A stretch of DNA of 35,567 nucleotides. It comes from an uncultured Christensenella sp. Its GTDB lineage: Bacteria; Bacillota; Clostridia; Christensenellales; Borkfalkiaceae. Below, in pieces: positions 29,392 to 35,567 of the stretch (its first letter is position 1; the number at the start of each line of letters is the position of its first letter). The stretch lies in contig CAJUCM010000020.1 in assembly GCA_910585235.1 (NCBI GenBank), positions 1-35,567 of the forward strand. Reading direction: 5' to 3'. The notes under the pieces were generated by a model, which worked only from the letters and a program-made list of their open reading frames with translations, did not search any database and was not told the DNA's origin. The position numbers and the translations under genes were made by a program.

Positions 29392-31323
29392 TTACAAATT
29401 TTCAATTTCTTTCAGCCAGAGCGAAGCCTCCGCATCGGAGGGCATACGCCAGTCGCCGCGCGGGGAGAGTCCCACCGACCCCACTTTGACGCCGTCCGGC
29501 ACGCAGTTTCTCTTGAACTGCTGCGAGAAGAAGCGGCGATAGAAATTGACGAGCGTGTTCTTTAACTGCTCGCGCGGATACTTGTTTTTGAACGCGCGCT
29601 CCGCAAGATACAGCATCTTTTTCGGGCTGTCTCCGCGGCGGAGAAAACTATACAGATAGAAGTCGTTGATCTCGTATTTGCCGATCAGCTCTTCCGTCTT
29701 CTGACGGATCTCCCCGCTTGCGTCGGGCGGAAGAAGTTCGGGCGAAATTTCCGTCGCAAGAATTTTTTCAAGCACCGTCTTTACCTTTCCGCCGAGGCGC
29801 TTTGCCTCCGCGCGCACAAGGTGCTTTACGAGCGTTTTGGGAACGGAGCAGTTGACTGCATACATGCTCATGTGATCGCCGTTGTAGGTGCACCAGCCGA
29901 GCGCGAGTTCGCTCAAATCGCCCGTGCCGATCACAAGCCCCTGCGTTTCGTTGGCAACGTCCATCAAAACCATGGTGCGGTAGCGCGCCTGCGCGTTCTC
30001 GTAAGTGACGTTCATATCTTCCGCATCGTGTCCGATGTCCTTGAAATGGCTTTTGACCGTCTCCGTAATATCGACGGTCTTTGCGGTAATGCCGAGCGTG
30101 TTCATAAGAAGCATGGAGTTGCTCTTCGTCGCGTCCGTCGTTCCGAAACCGGGCATCGTGTAACCGAGAATGTCTTTCCGTTTCTTTTTGAGAAGATCGA
30201 ACGCGCGCGCCGTCACTAAAAGCGCCAGCGCGGAATCCAGCCCGCCCGAAACGCCGAGCACCGCCGTCTTCGATTTGGTATATTCGATCCGCCTGGCAAG
30301 CGCGTTCGCCTGCATATTGAGAATGGTCTGCGCGCGCGATGCAAGCTCGTTCTTATCTTCGGGAATGAACGGTTCGGGGGAAACTTTACGCAACGTCAGA
30401 TCCCCGTCGCCTAAAAAGTTGCAGGGACAGACGGTGTACGCGTTCTTTTCGGTAAAGCTCCCCTGCGGCACGGTCACGAACGTATTGACGCGCTTGCGCT
30501 CATGGTTGAGGAAGCCGACGTCGATCTCCGCTTCGCAGACTTCGCCCGTAAAAGGCTGGGTCTCCGCAAGGCAGACGCCGTTTTCAAATACGAAGTGATT
30601 GCCCGAAAAGACGGAGTCGGACGTACTCTCCGAAACGCCCGCATCCGCATAGACGTATGCGCATACGCTCTTGCCCGACTGCGCGGTGAGAAGCGATCTG
30701 CGGTATTCGCGCTTTCCGACCGTCTCGTTGGACGCGGAGAGATTGACGATGATCTTCGCCCCCGCCGCCGCGTGTTCGTCCGAGGGAGAATTCGCCGCCC
30801 ACAGATCCTCGCAGATTTCCGCCGCGACCGCCACTCTGCCGTCCGTTCCGTCGCAGAACAGGAGCCGCTTGGAAAAGGGCGCGGGCGTACCGCCTAAATC
30901 TGCCGTGAACGCGCCCCATTCGGGCGCGGGCGTAAAATACCGCTGTTCGTAAAATTCGCCGTAGTTGGGAATGTGCGTCTTGGGCACGATCCCGGCGATC
31001 CGTCCGTTCGCCACCGCCGCGGCGCAGTTATAGAGTTTTCCGCCAAAGAGTACGGGAACGCCCACAAACACGAGCATTTTAAGATGTTCCGTCGCCGCCG
31101 CGATCTCTTTCAGCGCGGCAAGACAACCGTCCGTAAACGTCTTCTGCAACAGAAGATCGCCGCAGGTATAACCGCAGACGGAAAGTTCGGGAAAAACGAG
31201 AATCTCCGTCCCTTTCTGCGCCTGTTCCTGAATCGAACCGATGATTTTTTTCGCATTGAACGCGGGATCGGCGACCCGAAGTTCGGGGCTCGACGCCGCC
31301 ACTTTTACGAAGCCGTACTTCAT
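29392..31323 (-). CDS. nadE: NAD+ synthase, glutamine-hydrolysing
   Basis: A 643-residue two-domain enzyme that amidates deamido-NAD+ using glutamine. The N-terminal nitrilase-like amidase domain (1-280) has the Glu46-Lys115-Cys171 triad (VFPELS, PKTHIPN, EICEDLW). The C-terminal synthase domain starts with the ATP P-loop SGGLDS (359-364), followed by GDLSELALGWCTYNGDHM. Because the amidase triad is complete, it should use glutamine and not only ammonia. It starts in an ATGA overlap with the recA stop. The order recA-nadE is not the common one. Confidence 0.95.
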   Translation of the reverse strand: MKYGFVKVAASSPELRVADPAFNAKKIIGSIQEQAQKGTEILVFPELSVCGYTCGDLLLQKTFTDGCLAALKEIAAATEHLKMLVFVGVPVLFGGKLYNCAAAVANGRIAGIVPKTHIPNYGEFYEQRYFTPAPEWGAFTADLGGTPAPFSKRLLFCDGTDGRVAVAAEICEDLWAANSPSDEHAAAGAKIIVNLSASNETVGKREYRRSLLTAQSGKSVCAYVYADAGVSESTSDSVFSGNHFVFENGVCLAETQPFTGEVCEAEIDVGFLNHERKRVNTFVTVPQGSFTEKNAYTVCPCNFLGDGDLTLRKVSPEPFIPEDKNELASRAQTILNMQANALARRIEYTKSKTAVLGVSGGLDSALALLVTARAFDLLKKKRKDILGYTMPGFGTTDATKSNSMLLMNTLGITAKTVDITETVKSHFKDIGHDAEDMNVTYENAQARYRTMVLMDVANETQGLVIGTGDLSELALGWCTYNGDHMSMYAVNCSVPKTLVKHLVRAEAKRLGGKVKTVLEKILATEISPELLPPDASGEIRQKTEELIGKYEINDFYLYSFLRRGDSPKKMLYLAERAFKNKYPREQLKNTLVNFYRRFFSQQFKRNCVPDGVKVGSVGLSPRGDWRMPSDAEASLWLKEIENL

Positions 31324-32354
31324 TGATTTTCCTCTCCCGTCTCGCCCGCGATTTCTTCCGCAGACATTCCCTTTGCCGCAACACGGATTTTCGACTCGAT
31401 CTCGCTTGCAAGTTCGGGATTGTCTTTGAGGAACTGACGCATTTTTTCTTTGCCGTTCGCAACTTTATTGTCGTTATAGCTGTACCAGGCGCCGCTCTTT
31501 TTGATGACGTCGTACTGCGTACCGAGGTCGATGAGGCACCCCTCCTGCGAAACGCCCTCGCCGAACATAATATCGAATTCCGCCTGACGGAAGGGAGGCG
31601 CGAGTTTATTTTTGACGACCTTTGCGCGCGTACGGTTACCCGCCGCACCCTCGGTATCTTTGAGGATCTCCGTCTTTCTGACGTCGATACGGATGGAGGC
31701 GTAGAATTTGAGCGCCTTGCCGCCCGTCGTGACCTCAGGATTGCCGAACATAACGCCCACTTTTTCGCGGAGCTGGTTGATGAACACCACGCAGGTATTG
31801 CTCTTGTTCGTAATGCCCGCGAGCTTTCTCAAAGCCTGCGACATGAGGCGCGCCTGCGCGCCGACGACGGAATCGCCCACTTCGCCCTCGATCTCCGCCT
31901 TGGGCGTGAGCGCCGCAACGGAGTCCACGACGATAATATCCACCGCCGAAGAACGCACGAGGGAATCGACGATGTTCAGCGCCTGCTCTCCCGTATCCGG
32001 TTGGGAAACGTAGAGTTCGTCGAGATTGACGCCGAGGTGCTTTGCATATACGGGGTCGAGCGCGTGCTCCGCGTCGATAAACGCCGCAATGCCCCCCATC
32101 TTCTGCGCCTGCGCGACTGCGTGCAGGGCAACCGTCGTTTTACCCGAAGATTCGGGTCCGTAAATTTCTACGATCCTGCCGCGCGGAAGCCCGCCGATCC
32201 CCAGCGCCAGATCGAGGGACAGACAACCCGTGGGGATGACTTCGATCTCCGTATTCCCCGCATTGTTGCCGAGCTTCATGATAGAACCCTTTCCGTAAGC
32301 CTTTTCGATCTGCGCAAGCACGGAGTCAAGCGCCTTTAATTTTTCTTCGTTCAT
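31320..32354 (-). CDS. recA: Recombinase RecA
   Basis: A 344-residue strand-exchange ATPase. Walker A is GPESSGKT (66-73), Walker B VVDSVAAL; AFIDAEHALDP and the DNA-binding loop 2 region GGKALKFYASIRIDVRKTE are typical. The ATG at 32354 has AAAGGAG about 9 bases upstream and gives the standard N-terminus; a longer frame overlaps the lipoprotein gene and has no family similarity. It forms part of the pgsA-cinA-lipoprotein-recA-nadE run. No SOS box was found just upstream, where the lipoprotein gene leaves only 23 bases; control, if any, is at a distant promoter. The C-terminal acidic tail is short (GETGEENQ). Confidence 0.97.
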   Translation of the reverse strand: MNEEKLKALDSVLAQIEKAYGKGSIMKLGNNAGNTEIEVIPTGCLSLDLALGIGGLPRGRIVEIYGPESSGKTTVALHAVAQAQKMGGIAAFIDAEHALDPVYAKHLGVNLDELYVSQPDTGEQALNIVDSLVRSSAVDIIVVDSVAALTPKAEIEGEVGDSVVGAQARLMSQALRKLAGITNKSNTCVVFINQLREKVGVMFGNPEVTTGGKALKFYASIRIDVRKTEILKDTEGAAGNRTRAKVVKNKLAPPFRQAEFDIMFGEGVSQEGCLIDLGTQYDVIKKSGAWYSYNDNKVANGKEKMRQFLKDNPELASEIESKIRVAAKGMSAEEIAGETGEENQ

Positions 32355-32377
32355 AAATGTATGTCTCCTTTGATTTT

Positions 32378-33988
32378 TTACGCTTTTATCGGAATAATGA
32401 TTTCCCAGCCTTTCAGCCGTTTCCAGAACTTGATCTCTACCTCCGACTTTCCGTTGCAGGTGTCGTTCCAATAGATCCCTCTTACGGAGCTTATCTTATA
32501 ATCGCAACCGAGCTCGCTCACCTCCGGATCCTGCTCAGCCACAGCTTCGATCCCCTTCTCCAACCCGCTGTCCGTCACGATCAGATTGCCGTAAATACGA
32601 TAGCTTCCTCTTTCCTCCGTTTTGACGGGCTCTCCCGTTTTCTTATCGAAATACAGATCGCCGTACGCGCCGTCCTCATAGTATCTCGAAACGCTCGTCA
32701 GCGATTCCTCGTTGGTGAACGGAACGCCGTACGCCCTGTCAAGCGAAACGTTTTCCGTAAAGACGTATTTATCGATCCGGTTCATCGTGCTCTTAACGAG
32801 GATCGTATTCTCGTCGATCACCTGAAATCTGTAATCGAATTGCCGCTCATCAAACGGATAGGATATTTTTAAGACGTTGCCGTATCTTTCGTACGCCGTA
32901 TTTTCGCCGAGATAGTGCAACTCTCCGTCGTAATATGTACCGTGGCGGCTGAACGCAAGGCTCTCGCCCGTCAACGCGATAAAATCATAGCAGTCTATAT
33001 CCCACACCTCTTTATTAAAGGGACTAAACGACTCTTTCAAAATATATGCGCCGTCCTGTTTAAGCGAAATTTCCCCGCCCTTCGGATAGAACATATCATT
33101 GTCTCCGCTGTTCAGCTCCTCTGCGCCGCTTTGCGCGGCTTTGCGCATATAAAAATTATAGTTAAAACCGTAATATCCGCCGAAATCTTCGATGAGACCG
33201 TATTTCACCTGCTTTTCGATTGCGGGATTCTGATTCCCCGCATCTTCGGATTCGTCGATGTAAACAAAATTTCCGAACATTTTACAGGGATATTCTCTTT
33301 GCATTTGTTCCAAATTGTCGAGATAGGTATCGATCGTCAGCTTGCCGTCCGAAAATGTAAAATCGCGTTCGATATAGCCGTTCTGCATTCCGTTCTGCTC
33401 GGTGATCTCGGTGAACGTTTTATAGAACGTCTCCGCCATATCCCGCGTTTTAAGGTATTCCGCGCCGCCGCTGTAAACAACGCCGTTGCCGATTTCCGCC
33501 GTCCATTCTGCGCCGTTCACGGTTGCCGTCACGGTTAAGCCGTCGCGCTCGTAGGAAAGATTTTCGTAAAATACAAAGTCGCGTTTCGCAAGCGTGACCC
33601 CGATCGTGAGCGTCTCTTGCTTAAATTCGATCACGCCGTAATCATAGCCGTCGTTCTCTTTGACGACGGAAAGATACATTCCGTCAAAGTCGAGCGAAAT
33701 AAATTCGGCGGTGACGATTGCAGGCTCTTCCGGCATAATGAAAGAGTTCTCCTCCACGGGATCGCCGTTCATTTTCAGCGAGCCGTCCTTATATACAAAC
33801 CCGTCGTCCGCCGTGCAGGTGACAATCACCGTTTCGCCCGCCGCAGCTTCGGACGTACTCAACGAAATGCGTCCGCCCTGAACGCCCTGAACGCTTACGG
33901 GATATTTTTCGGTCTTTCCGCACGCGACGAGAAGCGCCGCAAACAAAATCGAGAAAAAAGAAACGATCAACAAAAAACGCTTTTTCAT
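32378..33988 (-). CDS. Large lipoprotein with InlB-like repeat, unknown function
   Basis: A 536-residue exported protein. A signal peptide (MKKRFLLIVSFFSILFAALL) ends in the lipobox LLVAC (Cys about 24). Residues about 30-100 resemble a single bacterial-repeat (InlB B-repeat-like) domain, with YPVSVQGVQGGRISL at its start and SFIMPEEPAIVTAEF at its end. The remainder (about 100-536) is rich in Tyr, Asp and Glu and in beta-strand-like stretches, with no recognised catalytic motif. AAGGAG lies before the ATG, 11 bases after the cinA stop. A surface lipoprotein between cinA and recA is unusual; I infer a lineage-specific insertion into the operon. Confidence 0.72.
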   Translation of the reverse strand: MKKRFLLIVSFFSILFAALLVACGKTEKYPVSVQGVQGGRISLSTSEAAAGETVIVTCTADDGFVYKDGSLKMNGDPVEENSFIMPEEPAIVTAEFISLDFDGMYLSVVKENDGYDYGVIEFKQETLTIGVTLAKRDFVFYENLSYERDGLTVTATVNGAEWTAEIGNGVVYSGGAEYLKTRDMAETFYKTFTEITEQNGMQNGYIERDFTFSDGKLTIDTYLDNLEQMQREYPCKMFGNFVYIDESEDAGNQNPAIEKQVKYGLIEDFGGYYGFNYNFYMRKAAQSGAEELNSGDNDMFYPKGGEISLKQDGAYILKESFSPFNKEVWDIDCYDFIALTGESLAFSRHGTYYDGELHYLGENTAYERYGNVLKISYPFDERQFDYRFQVIDENTILVKSTMNRIDKYVFTENVSLDRAYGVPFTNEESLTSVSRYYEDGAYGDLYFDKKTGEPVKTEERGSYRIYGNLIVTDSGLEKGIEAVAEQDPEVSELGCDYKISSVRGIYWNDTCNGKSEVEIKFWKRLKGWEIIIPIKA

Positions 33989-33999
33989 ATCTTGCTCCT

Positions 34000-35082
34000 T
34001 TATCCGATCTCTTCGTAAGCGTGGAAGAGCGCGAAATTGATCGCCGTTTTGGTGACGGTCTCGCGGTCGCCCAAAAGATCGTAGCGGAACACGCGGATGC
34101 GCTGTTTGGTGCCGACCGCAAGATAGCAAGTCCCCGCAGGCGTGCCCGACCCGTCCGAATCCGGTCCCGCGACGCCCGTCGTGGCGATCGCAAGATCGCA
34201 GTTTCCGCCCGTGATCAGACCCGCAGCCATTTCGTAAGCCGTCTCGTCGGAGACCGCGCCCTTCGTCTTGATCGTAAACTCGTTCACGCCGAGACGGGCG
34301 CACTTTGCCTTGGAATCGTAGGCGTTCACGCCCTCGTAGAACACCGCGGACGCTCCGGGAACGGAGACGATCGCACCGCCTACCCCACCGCCCGTAAAGG
34401 ATTCCGCCGTGGAAATTTTCATGCGGTGCAGTTTGAGCGCATCTACGAGCCGCGCGGGAAGGGACTCTCCGTTGACCGTATAGAGATAATCGCGAAGTTC
34501 GCCCGCAAGCACGCGCACGACTTCGTCGGCGATCATTTTCGGCGTTTCGCGGTTATACACGACTTCGATCTTTGTAAGACCGTATTCCCCGCTCGCATGT
34601 AGAAACAGTTTCCCCTCCGCCGCGCGCTCCGCAAACGACAGCGCGCGCCTGACCTCCCCTTCGGGAGCGGCGGCAACGCCCAACTCGATACGGCAATATC
34701 GCTGCCCTCTCCGCCTGTCAATGCGGGGAACGACTTGCGAAAGCACCGTTCTTGCGCCCTCGCTTCCTGCGGGGATCACGCCGTAAATACGCTCCTGCGT
34801 CTCCTTTAAGACCCCCTCGAATTTCACGCTCCCGCCCGAAACGGAATCCACCGTCCCCTTTGCAAAGTCGTTGAGAACGCCGTCGCATACGAGAAAGATC
34901 CCGTCGCAATCCTGCGAGAGCCGTGTGATATGTTTGGATACCGCGGCGGGCGCGTCGTAGGGTAAAACGAGCACCTCGTCGAGAAACACCCCGCCCGATA
35001 AAAACGCGTCCGTAACGCTCTGATAGTCCACCGAAGAGAGCGGATTTTTCATATTCGCCAATACGATGACCGCGTATTTCAC
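34000..35082 (-). CDS. cinA: CinA-like protein with divergent N-domain
   Basis: A 360-residue protein, shorter than the usual 410. The C-terminal half (about 205-360) is a clear PncC/CinA-C nicotinamide-nucleotide amidase domain: STAESFTGGGVGGAIVSVPG, NAYDSKAK, ATTGVAGPDSDGSGTPAGT. The N-terminal half should be a MoCF/COG1058 domain, but the normal start with GTELLxG is replaced by a sequence such as KYAVIVLANMKNPLSS, with only weak similarity (FLVCDGVLNDFAKG). The GTG at 35082 overlaps the pgsA stop, with AAGGAGAGGGGGAG upstream. Expected role: salvage of NMN and removal of oxidised pyridine nucleotides. The N-domain may have lost its function. The order pgsA-cinA-recA is typical for Firmicutes. 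Confidence 0.85.
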   Translation of the reverse strand: MKYAVIVLANMKNPLSSVDYQSVTDAFLSGGVFLDEVLVLPYDAPAAVSKHITRLSQDCDGIFLVCDGVLNDFAKGTVDSVSGGSVKFEGVLKETQERIYGVIPAGSEGARTVLSQVVPRIDRRRGQRYCRIELGVAAAPEGEVRRALSFAERAAEGKLFLHASGEYGLTKIEVVYNRETPKMIADEVVRVLAGELRDYLYTVNGESLPARLVDALKLHRMKISTAESFTGGGVGGAIVSVPGASAVFYEGVNAYDSKAKCARLGVNEFTIKTKGAVSDETAYEMAAGLITGGNCDLAIATTGVAGPDSDGSGTPAGTCYLAVGTKQRIRVFRYDLLGDRETVTKTAINFALFHAYEEIG

Positions 35083-35567
35083 GAATTCTCCCCCTCTCCT
35101 TTCTCCGTATGATTGTCTTTGAGTACTTCTCTGTTTTTGATAAGATAATTTACGCCCGAAATCACCGTCATGAGTGCACAGACCACAAAGCACGCAAGCC
35201 CGATATAGGCGATAATTTCGCCCGCAACGTACGACGCGTGGTCGATCGCCTCTTCGCCGCCGTACATAAAGGTGATCGATGCAAGCAACAGCGCGATCGC
35301 AATATCCTGAAACACCGTTTTGATCTTGCCGAGCTTGTCGGCGGCAAGCACCAAATGCTTGCCCGCCGCAATGATGCGGAAGCCGCTCACGATGAGCTCG
35401 CGCGCTAAGATGAGCGCCACCAAGACGCCCGCGACGATCATGCCGTAAAAGCCGAACGGCTCCACGGTAAACGGCACGGGCACCGTTAAAAGCACGATCA
35501 GCGCCGTCGAAACGAGCACCTTATCCGCAATGGGATCGAGGAATTTGCCGAGGTCGGTCACGAGGTG
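35079..35567 (-). CDS. pgsA: CDP-diacylglycerol-glycerol-3-phosphate phosphatidyltransferase, C-terminal part
   Basis: The visible 162 residues begin inside the CDP-alcohol phosphotransferase motif: TDLGKFLDPIADK matches the second half of DGx2ARx8Gx3Dx3D, with the conserved Gly and both Asp. The first half lies beyond the right edge. Four hydrophobic helices follow (about 15-35, 43-62, 85-100 and 118-142), and the tail is basic/acidic and short. PgsA makes phosphatidylglycerophosphate for anionic lipids. The last codon overlaps the cinA GTG. It is the first visible gene of the run that includes recA. Confidence 0.93.
   Translation of the reverse strand, partial: HLVTDLGKFLDPIADKVLVSTALIVLLTVPVPFTVEPFGFYGMIVAGVLVALILARELIVSGFRIIAAGKHLVLAADKLGKIKTVFQDIAIALLLASITFMYGGEEAIDHASYVAGEIIAYIGLACFVVCALMTVISGVNYLIKNREVLKDNHTEKGEGENS

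Noticed and set aside
33989..34303. Longer N-terminus for the recA-adjacent lipoprotein
   Set aside because: It lies inside cinA, is Arg/Gly/His-rich, and would bury the signal peptide; the ATG at 33988 has AAGGAG.
1..35567. tRNA, rRNA, insertion sequence or prophage genes
   Set aside because: No cloverleaf with a recognisable T-loop, no rRNA segment and no transposase, integrase or phage structural gene was seen by eye.

Overview
The window looks like a chromosomal segment of a Gram-positive Clostridia-type bacterium, probably an uncultured, moderately GC-rich gut lineage. The case rests on an FMN riboswitch before a RibU-type transporter, RNase Y, the YlxR/L7Ae pair between nusA and infB, NrdR, the IspG (DXP) pathway, Clostridia-style lipoproteins and clean -35/TATAAT promoters. 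I cannot name the genus. Every gene but one (a small XRE regulator) reads on the minus strand, so transcription runs from high to low coordinates.

Right to left: 35567-28011 holds pgsA (cut by the edge), cinA with an eroded N-domain, a large lipoprotein, recA and nadE in a tightly packed run, then a GH1 glycosidase. 27904-26144 is the RNase Y gene with a consensus promoter and a terminator. 26065-20748 is accessory: a 147-residue protein that is 18% cysteine with a 13-residue repeat, a YitT-like membrane protein, a GH43 arabinanase-like lipoprotein with three Cys/His repeats, and a second lipoprotein translationally coupled to it. 20733-17644 is an nrdR-ispG operon that ends in a PolC-like protein with the N-domain, OB fold and exonuclease but no PHP or polymerase.

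17622-8864 is the classic rimP-nusA-ylxR-L7Ae-infB-rbfA-nrnA-truB-ribF translation/RNA-maturation operon, ending in an endonuclease IV-like TIM barrel. 8805-4236 is a type II topoisomerase pair, probably topoisomerase IV. 4150-3440 is a small AT-rich island with a convergent terminator, an XRE regulator, a divergent 59-residue protein, twin operator-like dyads and a 132-bp MITE/REP-like element. 3463-2524 is promoter, FMN riboswitch, terminator and ribU. 2509-1 is tsaE-tsaB-rimI-hydrolase-membrane protein, every junction overlapping or close.

How the genes work together: the rimP operon couples transcription elongation (NusA), initiation (IF-2), 30S maturation (RimP, RbfA), tRNA pseudouridylation (TruB), nanoRNA turnover (NrnA) and FMN/FAD synthesis (RibF). 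RibU imports the flavin that RibF converts, under FMN feedback. TsaE and TsaB belong to t6A tRNA modification, and RimI acetylates ribosomal protein or other N-termini. The GH43, its partner lipoprotein and the GH1 enzyme point to use of plant arabinan and glucosides. The least ordinary items are the polymerase-less PolC at the polC locus, the Cys/Gly repeat protein, the XRE/59-residue module and two promoters that would give leaderless mRNAs.
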